Shown here: piece by piece, positions 1 to 8,031 of the stretch
How positions within the stretch are numbered: position 1 is the first letter of the stretch
How the letters are laid out: each line of letters begins with the position of its first letter
Source of the DNA: Grimontia celer
GTDB taxonomy: Bacteria; Pseudomonadota; Gammaproteobacteria; Enterobacterales; Vibrionaceae
DNA length: 64,000 bases
Reading direction: 5' to 3'
NCBI RefSeq assembly: GCF_900055185.1
Contig: NZ_FIZX01000002.1
Location: forward strand, 500,586-564,585
Position numbers and translations under genes: made by a program
The notes under the pieces: model-generated
Database searches by the model: none
The model's input: the letters and a program-made list of their open reading frames with translations, nothing else
Told to the model about the DNA's origin: nothing

Positions 1-111
1 TTGGTTGGAAAATCGCCGCCTTATGCAAGGTCGTCATAAGCAATAAAAAGTGTTGTTCTTTTTGTGGTTTTAGCAGTAAATTCTGCCTGAATTGACCTTT
101 GAGAATACGCT

Positions 112-507
112 GTGAAAACGCCGACCACGCGACTTCCCCTCTATGTTGCCCTGATGATGGTGCTGCTGTTAAGCGGTGCTGTGGGGGTTATTGGGGTCGA
201 CTTGGCGCAGGGGTATCACGCCGCTTTGCAGGATAGAGAAAGCGTGCCGCTGGCGAAAGAAGAGTATTCGCTGCTGCGCACCATGGCATCACGCATTCTT
301 CCCGATGACGGCGAGTTTATCGATGACGAACCTTCATCACTGCCAGCCTTTCCAGCTTCAGGCATTTCTCTGCTTCTCTTGGGCCTTTTGTCGTCAGACT
401 ACTTCTGTACTCGCCAGAGCCGACAGAACATCACAGGCTTCTGCGCACCTTGCCATCTCCAGTTCCGCTTTATCCACTCTAGGGAAGCTTTCTCCAGCAT
501 CACTTAA
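112..507 (+). CDS. Small hypothetical membrane or secreted protein
   Basis: Unrecognised 131-residue protein with a GTG start. A hydrophobic stretch at residues 8-29 (LPLYVALMMVLLLSGAVGVI) could be a signal peptide or a membrane anchor. The middle is acidic, and a second short hydrophobic run lies near residue 85. The C-terminal third has three cysteines, one pair as CAPC, and reads less like ordinary protein than the first 80 residues, so a frameshift or an overlong frame is possible. It ends 29 bases before the DedA start and could be co-transcribed with it. No function is assigned. Confidence 0.4.
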   Translation: MKTPTTRLPLYVALMMVLLLSGAVGVIGVDLAQGYHAALQDRESVPLAKEEYSLLRTMASRILPDDGEFIDDEPSSLPAFPASGISLLLLGLLSSDYFCTRQSRQNITGFCAPCHLQFRFIHSREAFSSIT

Positions 508-536
508 CCCTGTTAATTTTGAATCTTGGAGAGAAA

Positions 537-1214
537 ATGTTTGAAGCAATTCAGGAAGTGCTGGTGGCCTTGTGGAACCAGGATTTCGATGCGCTGCTGG
601 CTCCTGGCAGTGCGACCCTAATCTATATCATTGTGGCTGTGTTGATTTGCCTTGAAAGCGGCTTTTTACCAGCGGCTCCCTTACCTTGCGACAGCGTCGT
701 TGTACTGGTCGGTACTTTGGCGGCCGTCGGTGTGTTAACGCCAGCTATCGCATTTCCACTGCTGATTGTGGCGGCTTCAATGGGAAGCTGGATGGCCTTT
801 ATGCAAGGTCGCTGGCTGAACAAGTTACCAATGGTGCAATCCTGGCTGAAGAAAGTGCCGGAAAAGAACATGAAAACCGTGGATGCTTTGCTGCGTCAGC
901 ATGGTTTGGTAGCGCTTTTTGCTGCGCGCTTTATTCCGGGTGTCCGCTCGATAGTGCCAATGATGATGGGCATCCGCGTGAAAGAAGCGCCACGTTTCCA
1001 CTACTTCGCTTGGCTGAGTGCAACACTTTGGGTGTTTCTTCTGGCGGGTATCGGATTCCTGCTGCCATCGCTACCGGATGCGTTGGGACGTGCAGTCACC
1101 ATGGGACTGATGGCTGCTCCTGTTATCACGCTTTGTGCCGCGATTCTGACTGCGATTACTTGGCGAGTCCGTAAATTGCTGAGAGGCAATAAGCCACCTT
1201 CAGCACAAGCTTAA
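537..1214 (+). CDS. DedA-family inner membrane protein
   Basis: A 225-residue polytopic membrane protein of the DedA/SNARE-associated (VTT) family. Members act in membrane homeostasis and proton-motive-force maintenance, and some flip undecaprenyl phosphate or phospholipid. Visible family marks are the early membrane-entrant segment with glutamate and prolines (ESGFLPAAPLP) and the later FAARFIPGVRSIVP motif. A TTG lies upstream at 519, but ATG 537 has a GGAG ribosome site at 528-531 and fits the family, so it is preferred. A hairpin terminator follows, separating it from the RodA paralogue. The specific subfamily was not resolved. Confidence 0.85.
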   Translation: MFEAIQEVLVALWNQDFDALLAPGSATLIYIIVAVLICLESGFLPAAPLPCDSVVVLVGTLAAVGVLTPAIAFPLLIVAASMGSWMAFMQGRWLNKLPMVQSWLKKVPEKNMKTVDALLRQHGLVALFAARFIPGVRSIVPMMMGIRVKEAPRFHYFAWLSATLWVFLLAGIGFLLPSLPDALGRAVTMGLMAAPVITLCAAILTAITWRVRKLLRGNKPPSAQA

Positions 1215-1231
1215 TCCTGACCTATTTCATC

Positions 1232-1264
1232 GCCACGTCGCTTGCAAAACCGACGTGGCTTTTC
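1232..1264 (+). terminator. Rho-independent terminator after the DedA gene
   Basis: GCCACGTCG (1232-1240) pairs with CGACGTGGC (1251-1259) around a 10-base loop and is followed by TTTT. Confidence 0.7.
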
Positions 1265-1290
1265 TGATCTTAACGAAGGCGTTTTAACCC

Positions 1291-2403
1291 ATGAATATAC
1301 TGCGCCCACGACTGGATATTCCGTTGCTGATCGCGATTGTCTCGCTGATCACCCTTGGCTCCATGAGCGTATGGAGCGCCAGTGGCTACAGTGTTCCGAC
1401 CCTTGAGAGACACGTCGCCCGCGCCATGATTGCGCTTCTGGCCTTACTGTTTTTCTCACTGATCCCCGCCAAAACCTACCGGGCACTCACGCCGCACCTT
1501 TTTGGTTTGGCGATTGTGCTTCTGCTTGGCGTGATTGTGGCGGGGGACACGGTCAACGGTGCCAAACGCTGGCTCGCGCTTGGCCCAATTCGTTTCCAGC
1601 CTTCTGAAATTGTGAAAGTGGCGGTACCTATGATTATCGCCTGGTTGATAGTGCGAGACCCCGGCAGACCGGGTCTGCAAAAGATTGGACTTTGCGCGTT
1701 AGTCACCGCATTACCCGCAGGGCTGATTGTGATTCAGCCAGACTTGGACGGCGCGATCTTTACCGTGATGTACGCACTGTTCGTGCTGTATCTAGCAGGC
1801 ATGAGCTGGAAAATCATTGGTTCGGTGTTAGCAGCTGTTGCCGCGACAGTGCCGGTAATGTGGTTCTTCTTTATGGCGGACTATCAGAAACTGCGTGTCA
1901 CTCAGTTTTTGAATCCGGAATTGGATCCACTCGGCGCGGGTTATCAGATTATCCAGTCCCTGATTGCGATTGGTTCGGGCGGTGTGCGTGGCAAAGGCTT
2001 TATGCACGCAACACAAGGGCAGTTGGGATTCATCCCTGAAAGCCACACCGACTTTATCTTTTCGACCTTTGCCGAAGAGTGGGGCTTTCTCGGAAGTGCG
2101 GTCATGATTACGCTGTATCTGTTTATCTCAGGCCGCGCATTATGGCTGGCAGTCAATACGGCCTCACCGTTTTCCCGTCTTGTTAGCGGCGCACTGGCGA
2201 TGAGCTTTTTCCTGTATGCCTTTATCAACTTGGGCATGGTGAGTGGCTTACTACCCGTAATGGGAAGCCCGCTGCCATTTATCAGCTACGGCGGCACGGC
2301 GATGATCACCCAAGGCGCATGCTTCGGCATCATCATGGCACTCTGTTGCGGCAAGCAACCAGTGGAAGCGACGTGGAGTGCGCGGACGTTCAGTAAGGCT
2401 TAA
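1291..2403 (+). CDS. SEDS-family RodA paralogue (peptidoglycan glycosyltransferase)
   Basis: A 370-residue polytopic protein of the SEDS family (RodA/FtsW), which polymerises lipid II into glycan strands with a partner class B PBP. Visible motifs are GAKRWL, QPSEIVK and the catalytic-loop region IPESHTDFIFSTFAEEWG containing the conserved Asp, plus the C-terminal PFISYGG motif. The usual QPDLGT is QPDLDG here. Unlike the normal mrdB/rodA gene it has no adjacent mrdA (PBP2), RlpA or dacA; its neighbours are a DedA gene and an AT-rich islet. It may be a second RodA with its own partner elsewhere, perhaps condition-specific. Family assignment is firm; the paralogue role is inference. Confidence 0.88.
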   Translation: MNILRPRLDIPLLIAIVSLITLGSMSVWSASGYSVPTLERHVARAMIALLALLFFSLIPAKTYRALTPHLFGLAIVLLLGVIVAGDTVNGAKRWLALGPIRFQPSEIVKVAVPMIIAWLIVRDPGRPGLQKIGLCALVTALPAGLIVIQPDLDGAIFTVMYALFVLYLAGMSWKIIGSVLAAVAATVPVMWFFFMADYQKLRVTQFLNPELDPLGAGYQIIQSLIAIGSGGVRGKGFMHATQGQLGFIPESHTDFIFSTFAEEWGFLGSAVMITLYLFISGRALWLAVNTASPFSRLVSGALAMSFFLYAFINLGMVSGLLPVMGSPLPFISYGGTAMITQGACFGIIMALCCGKQPVEATWSARTFSKA

Positions 2404-2418
2404 CAACCAGCTCTGGTT

Positions 2419-2441
2419 CCTTCCCCTTTTTAAGGGGAAGG
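2419..2441. repeat. Palindromic dispersed-repeat-like hairpin
   Basis: CCTTCCCC and GGGGAAGG flank a TTTTTAA core, followed by GTTAGGGTGGGGTTT. The composition resembles small palindromic repeats scattered in gammaproteobacterial intergenic DNA. It may also terminate the RodA transcript, although no clean T-run follows. A degenerate relative lies at 3578-3600. Confidence 0.5.
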
Positions 2442-2795
2442 TTAGGGTGGGGTTTGGCTCTTGGGAGATTTGTCTCATATGGTTTTTGCAACTAGGAATA
2501 CAAAATTCTTGGTTATATAAACCATCTTTGATCTTGTACAGTTAAGTGCGTTCTTCATTCGTCTCGCAATACCAACCCTTTTTTATTAAAACTAATTTTC
2601 CCTCTTAGCTTATTCGTTTATTAAAATGGGGGGGCTGGTTGAATAATGAATAACCAATTGGTTTTTAATATGATGAAAATCAAGTCTACTCTTATGTACT
2701 ACGTGATAGATTCTGCCATGTGAATTTCGTGAAAAATACATCGGTTATATTACTAAAGGTGAAGTTTTGAGAATGTTTTTGGATAAATCGAAAAA
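2442..2795. other. AT-rich intergenic stretch
   Basis: No gene was found. Base composition drops sharply relative to the flanking metabolic genes and stays low through the following lipoprotein gene. A G-run (TGGGGGGGC near 2627-2635) stands out. A promoter for the lipoprotein gene is likely here, but none could be fixed. Confidence 0.5.
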
Positions 2796-3404
2796 ATGAA
2801 TGTCAAAAGTTTAATGGTTTCAATTGTTTTATCTTTTTCCCTACTCGGCTGTCAGTCAACAAAATTGAACACAGCAGTAATTGATGCATCGGAGTATTCA
2901 GTAGATGGAACATTATTAACTAAATATTCAAACTTGGTTGTTACAGATGAGTTGGAAGGGCGATTTTATTATACAGGTTCTGACTTTGATGATTGGCTCC
3001 TCGGTGAAGCTTATCGCAAAATTAACTTTACTTATCATCCGGACTCAGGAGAAAACATTATTCTCACTGATGTTCGCACGATGCAACTGAACTGGATTCA
3101 TGCAGACTCAGTAACTATTTTTGTAGGAAAGGAAAAGATAGTCGCGAATTGGAAAGAAGGTAGATATACCAATACTTCGATCGTCGATGGTGGAAGTCTA
3201 GGAAATACAGTTTATACACATGAGCACTTTAAAATACCATTGAGTATGCAAGATGCGAAGAAAATAGCTACAGCTTCGCCTGATACAGTCACGATACGTT
3301 TTTATGGGGAGCAAGGTTATGTTGATGAGAAAATTCATCCAATGACTTCTTGGGAGAATCTTTTGGGAGTTATTAATTTGGCAGAGACTACAAAGTTAAA
3401 ATAA
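2796..3404 (+). CDS. Putative lipoprotein of unknown function
   Basis: An unrecognised 202-residue protein with a lipoprotein signal: a basic start, a hydrophobic core and the lipobox LLGC at about residues 16-19 followed by QST, so it is probably anchored in the outer membrane. The rest has alternating hydrophobic and polar segments suggesting beta structure, with no motif I know. Codons are AT-rich, unlike the neighbouring genes, and it stands alone between noncoding stretches bracketed by two related palindromic sequences, which suggests horizontal acquisition. The ribosome site is weak; the start was chosen because the signal peptide begins there. Confidence 0.65.
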   Translation: MNVKSLMVSIVLSFSLLGCQSTKLNTAVIDASEYSVDGTLLTKYSNLVVTDELEGRFYYTGSDFDDWLLGEAYRKINFTYHPDSGENIILTDVRTMQLNWIHADSVTIFVGKEKIVANWKEGRYTNTSIVDGGSLGNTVYTHEHFKIPLSMQDAKKIATASPDTVTIRFYGEQGYVDEKIHPMTSWENLLGVINLAETTKLK

Positions 3405-3752
3405 TAATTCATTGTTGGGGATCTAGTTTGGATGTGTTGATTAGTCACCAAGTTTGCAGACTGTAGATAGATATATTTTTACTCTAATCCAGTTTGTTCG
3501 AACCGTTTGGGTTGGAGCAAAGACCTAATCCGCTTTGTCCTCAACGCTTCAGGGCCAAGAGCTAAAGATCTATCTAGCTTCCCCCTTTATAAGCGGGAAC
3601 AACCAAAGGCCCAAGTCCACAGAGTTAGCGTCTGCTCATATCTTTTTCACGCATTCCAGTAACAATTGGACAATTATTTTTCTATACCTGTCGAAAAAGG
3701 CAAAACGGGATCGTCCTTGTAGCGAGAACCATCAAAACCAAGGGAGCAAGAC
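3405..3752. other. Intergenic stretch ahead of the DGPF/ECF pair
   Basis: No convincing gene; a frame starting with TTG near 3535 overlaps the next gene and looks spurious. A degenerate relative of the 2419 palindrome lies at 3578-3600 (CTTCCCCCTTTATAAGCGGG). The promoter for the DGPF-sigma pair should lie in 3600-3740. Confidence 0.45.
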
Positions 3753-4112
3753 ATGAAATATATGCTGTTACTGTACGCCGCACCGTATAAAGAGCCTGCA
3801 TACGGTACCCCGGAATTCGATGAGATGATGGCTGCGTTTGCTGCAACCAGTGAAACCTACAAAAACGATGGTGTGCTTGTGGGTGGTGAAGGCTTGCAAG
3901 GTATCGAAACCGCGACGTCTCTCCGGATAACGTCTGGCAAGGTAGAAACCATGGATGGTCCTTTTGCGGAAACCCGAGAGCATTTAGGGGGCTACTACGT
4001 TATCGATGTTGATGATTTGGATTCTGCGTTGAAATACGCTGCGATGATACCCGTTGCTCATTTCGGCACTATCGAAGTGCGGCCACTGCTGGACTATGAA
4101 GTGGAGAACTAG
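3753..4112 (+). CDS. DGPF-domain (YCII-related) protein, partner of ECF sigma factor
   Basis: A 119-residue protein of the YCII-related/DGPF family with the hallmark DGPFAETREHLGGYY and the N-terminal MKYMLLLY strand. These small cytosolic proteins adopt a dimeric alpha+beta barrel of unknown catalytic role. The stop is followed after 3 bases by the GTG start of an ECF sigma factor, whose ribosome site lies inside this gene's last codons, so the two are translationally linked. DGPF proteins are the typical genomic partners of ECF42 sigma factors. A ribosome site (GGGAGC) precedes the ATG. Confidence 0.85.
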   Translation: MKYMLLLYAAPYKEPAYGTPEFDEMMAAFAATSETYKNDGVLVGGEGLQGIETATSLRITSGKVETMDGPFAETREHLGGYYVIDVDDLDSALKYAAMIPVAHFGTIEVRPLLDYEVEN

Positions 4113-4115
4113 TTA

Positions 4116-5357
4116 GTGAAGAATGCCGTCCCCAAAGCTATAGCCGTAAGCCACGTCATTGATGAGGTGCTACGTCGCGATCGGGGCCGGCTTCTATCTG
4201 GGCTCATCGCCCGACTGGGGGATTTCCAATTGGGCGAAGATGCATTGCAGGAAGCATCAATCGCAGCGCTCAAGCATTGGAGTCGAACAGGTATTCCGCA
4301 CGATCCCGTCGCCTGGTTGATGAAGGTGGGGTTGAACAAAGGCATAGACCAAATCCGTGCGATTCAACGTGAAGCCCAGAAACAAAACGATTCAGACCTT
4401 ATCGCCAGAATTCAGCAAAATCAGCTTATTAAAGACGATACGGAAATCATTCCAGATGAACGTCTGCGATTAATCTTTACCTGTTGTCATCCGGCTCTTG
4501 AGGAAAAATCCCGCATTGCTTTAACGCTCCGAACCGTTTGCAATTTGACGACGCGAGAGATCGCCGCGGCTTTCCTCGATAGCGAGCAAGCAATGGGGCA
4601 AAGACTGTCGAGAGCGAAAGCCAAGATTCGAGCGAAAGGTATTGGCTTTTCTATTCCGGCGCCTGAGTTGTGGGCGGATAGGTTGGCAACTGTGCTATCC
4701 ACGATTTATCTGATATTTACCACCGGGTATGTGAAAGAAGACTCTGGGCCAAGATTCCTGTGTGAGGAGAGCATATTTTTAATGCGCGTTCTGCGCAAAC
4801 TGTCGCCGGATGATCCGGAGATTGACGGGGCGTTCGCTCTAATGCTTCTGACGGACGCAAGGCGAGTGGCAAGAATTGATGCAGAGGGCGCTATCGTCCC
4901 TGTCGAAGAGCAAAACGAAACGCAATGGCAAACTGATATTGTCACCGAGGCAAGAAGCATTCTTGAGGATGCCATTGAATGCGGACGACCGGGTCCTTTC
5001 CAAATTAAAGCTGCTATCGCAGATTGCCAAATGATGCGTCCCAAACCCGACTGGCTGCAGATATCTTTTCTCTATCGAGCGCTTTGGGCTTTCGAACCGA
5101 CGTCTGTGGTAGCGCTGAACTGGGCAGTGGCTATCGCTGAAACCGGTCAACCTGAACTCGCTTTGAAGAAAATGGATGAGTTGGAACTTGAGCTAAAAAA
5201 CTACCAACCATGGCATGCAGCACATGCTCACGTGCTCGAAAAACTTGGCCAGTTCTCGGGCGCGCGCGACGCATATTTGAAAGCCATTGAGATTGCTCCA
5301 AGCAGCGCTTCCCGTAGGTTTCTTGAACGGAAAGTGCGTATGCTACCCGCCGAGTAG
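4116..5357 (+). CDS. ECF42-type RNA polymerase sigma factor with C-terminal extension
   Basis: A 413-residue extracytoplasmic-function sigma factor. The first 190 residues hold sigma region 2 (from about residue 20) and region 4 (TTREIAAAFLDSEQAMGQRLSRAKAKIR). The remaining 220 residues form the long helical TPR-like extension of the ECF42 group (for example FLYRALWAFEPTSVVALNWAVA), which is known to be needed for activity in studied members. No anti-sigma gene is adjacent, as expected for ECF42. GTG start with GTGGAG 9 bases upstream. It probably transcribes the upstream DGPF gene and similar genes elsewhere. Confidence 0.87.
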   Translation: MKNAVPKAIAVSHVIDEVLRRDRGRLLSGLIARLGDFQLGEDALQEASIAALKHWSRTGIPHDPVAWLMKVGLNKGIDQIRAIQREAQKQNDSDLIARIQQNQLIKDDTEIIPDERLRLIFTCCHPALEEKSRIALTLRTVCNLTTREIAAAFLDSEQAMGQRLSRAKAKIRAKGIGFSIPAPELWADRLATVLSTIYLIFTTGYVKEDSGPRFLCEESIFLMRVLRKLSPDDPEIDGAFALMLLTDARRVARIDAEGAIVPVEEQNETQWQTDIVTEARSILEDAIECGRPGPFQIKAAIADCQMMRPKPDWLQISFLYRALWAFEPTSVVALNWAVAIAETGQPELALKKMDELELELKNYQPWHAAHAHVLEKLGQFSGARDAYLKAIEIAPSSASRRFLERKVRMLPAE

Positions 5358-5484
5358 CGGTAACTTGAAAGTTACTGGCTCGAATAAGCGCGCTCATCTG
5401 TCACTACAGCATGCATTTAAATTCTGCTCTCATACGCTAGGGCAGAATGACTCTCCCACTGAATAATCTTGCGAGAACAAAAAT

Positions 5485-5502
5485 GGGAGGCGAATGCCTC
5501 CC
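5485..5502 (-). terminator. Terminator of the OpuAC-type gene
   Basis: GGGAGGC-GAAT-GCCTCCC hairpin. On the minus strand it is followed by a T-rich tract (plus-strand AACAAAAAT just before it). Confidence 0.75.
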
Positions 5503-5523
5503 TTTGAGATGAAGGGTTGGCGG

Positions 5524-6510
5524 TTACATTGCAGCTTTGATTTTCTCAGCCACCTCTGCCGGTACCCATTGGGTCCAAACCTGCGGGTAGGACTCCAAGA
5601 ATTCAAACGCGGCAATTTCGCCGTCAGCCTGATTTTCTTCCATCCATGCCATCATCGCACTCATATCTGCATTCGAGTATGCACGGTTGCTGATGTATTC
5701 GTATGCTGCAGGTGATCCCGTCGCAAAGCTCTCTGTGGTGATGGTGTTCACGGCAGAAGGCGGGTAAGCCGTCACTTTCGGGTCAGTACAGTCAGCTTGA
5801 GTAATGCAGCTTTCGTAGTGATCTGAATCTGCCGGTACACCGAAATCGACTTTCACCATGTCATAGCGACCGAGAACAGGTGTTGGAGACCAGTAGTAAC
5901 CAAACCATGCGTTCTCGCGGTCATTTGCGCGGGCAATTGAACCTGCTAACGCAGCGCCTGAACCTGGGTCGATCATTTCAAAGCCCGCCTCTTCAAGGCC
6001 AAGGGCATCAAAAAGGTGACCTGCAGTGATCTGGCATGTCCAACCAGCAGGGCATGTCATAAAGCCAGATTTGGAATCATCTTCAGGGTGAGGGAAGAGT
6101 TTGGCGTTGGCCTTGATACCCTCAATCGTTGCAAGTTCAGGGTTTTTGTCGACCATGTACTTGGGTACCCAGAAGCCTTCTTCACCGCCTTCTGCGAAAG
6201 CCGGGCCAGCAAAACGAAGCTTCTTCTCATCGACACCTTTTTGCAGCATCTCTTTGTGGGAGTTACTCCAAAACTCCGGTGCGATATCAGGTTCGCCTTT
6301 TTCCGTCATCGATACACCGGTTGGCATGGTGTCGCCGGGAACCAGTTCCGCGTTACAGCCATAACCGTTTTCCAGAATGAATTGATCAACATGTGCCATT
6401 AAGGTCGCAGAGTTCCAGTTCATATCAGCGATGGTGACATCACCACACTCATCAGCAGAAGCTAAAGGGGAGAGCGCCAGAAGCGCAAAAGGTAAGTAGC
6501 GGGATTGCAT
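5524..6510 (-). CDS. Periplasmic glycine betaine/proline-type binding protein (OpuAC/ProX)
   Basis: A 328-residue substrate-binding protein of the OpuAC family for quaternary amines such as glycine betaine or choline. The signal peptide MQSRYLPFALLALSPLASA leads into mature DECGDV. Tryptophans expected of the aromatic cage are plentiful (MNWNSAT, EFWSNSH, WFGYYWSPTP). The frame is open 46 codons further upstream, but the ATG at 6510 has GGAG 9 bases before it and starts exactly at the signal peptide. No cognate permease or ATPase is adjacent; the divergent ABC operon has its own binding protein of another family. It may serve a transporter encoded elsewhere. Confidence 0.85.
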   Translation of the reverse strand: MQSRYLPFALLALSPLASADECGDVTIADMNWNSATLMAHVDQFILENGYGCNAELVPGDTMPTGVSMTEKGEPDIAPEFWSNSHKEMLQKGVDEKKLRFAGPAFAEGGEEGFWVPKYMVDKNPELATIEGIKANAKLFPHPEDDSKSGFMTCPAGWTCQITAGHLFDALGLEEAGFEMIDPGSGAALAGSIARANDRENAWFGYYWSPTPVLGRYDMVKVDFGVPADSDHYESCITQADCTDPKVTAYPPSAVNTITTESFATGSPAAYEYISNRAYSNADMSAMMAWMEENQADGEIAAFEFLESYPQVWTQWVPAEVAEKIKAAM

Positions 6511-6659
6511 AGAGAGCGACTCCATTTGTGACGATAGAACGTCTTTTAATAGTGGTTTCCAATTTATCAAAAGTGTTGAAAACGATATCTGAAAGATAGT
6601 GATATTCGTGACTTTTGCATCATTTCTATGAGCATGAAGTAAGTGCAATGTTTCACAGA

Positions 6660-6678
6660 ATCATGACGCGCTCATGAT
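6660..6678. promoter_or_regulatory. Candidate operator: ATCATGA inverted repeat
   Basis: Perfect 7-bp arms ATCATGA and TCATGAT separated by CGCGC, in the gap between the divergent OpuAC-type gene and the ABC operon. GCTCATGATC from its right arm recurs at 7986-7995, just upstream of the binding-protein gene. The cognate regulator is unknown. Confidence 0.45.
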
Positions 6679-6769
6679 CCGTCTCTCACTCGGAAGGTCG
6701 CTTTTTGATCAATGTTAAATCCCTGTTATAGGCTCTAAATGATTAGTGATGTTAAGGAATGCGTAATTT

Positions 6770-7882
6770 ATGCACCAGAGCGGGAGTAATGGGGATTCTG
6801 GAATGCCCTTTGTACGCTTCGATAACGTACAAAAAAGCTATGACGGAAGAACCTTGGTGGTCAAAGGATTTGAAATGGACATCGAGCAGGGTGAATTTAT
6901 CACACTGCTAGGGCCTTCAGGTTCAGGTAAATCAACGGTTTTAATGATGATGGCCGGCTTCGAGCAGCCTACTCATGGTGAGATCTACCTGAACGGCAAC
7001 CCGATCAAAAAGCTGCCGCCACACAAACGTGGCATTGGACTAGTGTTCCAAAACTATGCACTTTTCCCTCATATGACGGTAGAGGAAAACCTCGCATTTC
7101 CTCTTCAGGTCAGAAACCTTTCTAAATCTGAAATCGAAAAAAAGGTAAAGCGCGCATTGGATATGGTGCGTTTGTCTGATTTCGGTCATCGTCGTCCTGC
7201 GCACCTTTCCGGTGGTCAGCAGCAACGTGTCGCAGTTGCCCGTGCTTTGGTGTTTGAGCCTGAGCTGGTCTTGATGGATGAACCACTGGGTGCACTGGAT
7301 AAAAACCTCCGTGAAGAAATGCAGTACGAGATCAAACACATTCAGGAAGATCTCGGCGTGACCATGATTTACGTGACTCACGATCAGTCAGAAGCGCTGA
7401 CCATGTCAGATCGCATTGCGGTGTTTAACGACGGTGTGGTGCAACAGTTAGCGACGCCAGAAGAGCTCTATGAGCGCCCAGTTAACGCTTTTGTTGCGCA
7501 GTTTATTGGTGAAAACAACCGTCTGCGCGGCGATGTGATTTCAATGAATAATCAGGCCTGTCAGGTCAAAATCCCCAACGGCGATATCATTACGGCCAAA
7601 CCTGTGGCTGTCGGCCAGACTGGCGAAAAATCTACCCTCTCCCTCCGCCCAGAACGCATTGTGATTAATCCAGAACAGGGCGTGCTTTCCAATATTTTCG
7701 ACGCCAAGGTAGAGGAAGTGATTTACCTCGGCGACCACCTGCGTACCCGCGTCTCAGTCTGTGAGAGCGATGAATTCATTATCAAAACCCCCAATGCGGA
7801 AGGGCACCCGAACCTTCAGCGTGGCGATACCATTCGCATTGGTTGGTCGGAAGAAGATTGCAGGGCGTTGGACGCCTCGTAA
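6770..7882 (+). CDS. ABC transporter ATPase, polyamine (PotA) type
   Basis: A 370-residue cytosolic ATPase of the PotA/FbpC/MalK class. It has Walker A GPSGSGKST, Q-loop FQNYALFPHMT, signature LSGGQQQRVAVARAL, Walker B VLMDEPLGALD, the H-loop histidine in YVTHDQSEA, and a C-terminal TOBE region from about residue 285. It powers import with the binding protein and two permeases downstream. An alternative start at 6803 (MPFVRFDNV) is closer to the usual family start; the true start is uncertain. The gene order ATPase, binding protein, permease, permease is that of polyamine-type transporters. Confidence 0.88.
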   Translation: MHQSGSNGDSGMPFVRFDNVQKSYDGRTLVVKGFEMDIEQGEFITLLGPSGSGKSTVLMMMAGFEQPTHGEIYLNGNPIKKLPPHKRGIGLVFQNYALFPHMTVEENLAFPLQVRNLSKSEIEKKVKRALDMVRLSDFGHRRPAHLSGGQQQRVAVARALVFEPELVLMDEPLGALDKNLREEMQYEIKHIQEDLGVTMIYVTHDQSEALTMSDRIAVFNDGVVQQLATPEELYERPVNAFVAQFIGENNRLRGDVISMNNQACQVKIPNGDIITAKPVAVGQTGEKSTLSLRPERIVINPEQGVLSNIFDAKVEEVIYLGDHLRTRVSVCESDEFIIKTPNAEGHPNLQRGDTIRIGWSEEDCRALDAS

Positions 7883-8031
7883 GGAAATATCTAGCACAAG
7901 TACTTTGTACAGGGCTCGACAACTGATTTGGGTTAGTAAGGAACGCAGTTTTTCTGTCGTGGTGACGCGCAGATTTTGATTCCTGCTCATGATCAGACGT
8001 AAACAAGCGAAAGACTTGAGGAGAAGGAAAA

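Noticed and set aside
3535-3756. 73-residue open frame before the DGPF gene
   Set aside because: TTG start without a ribosome site, overlaps the next gene's start and spans a repeat-like sequence; no protein-like pattern.
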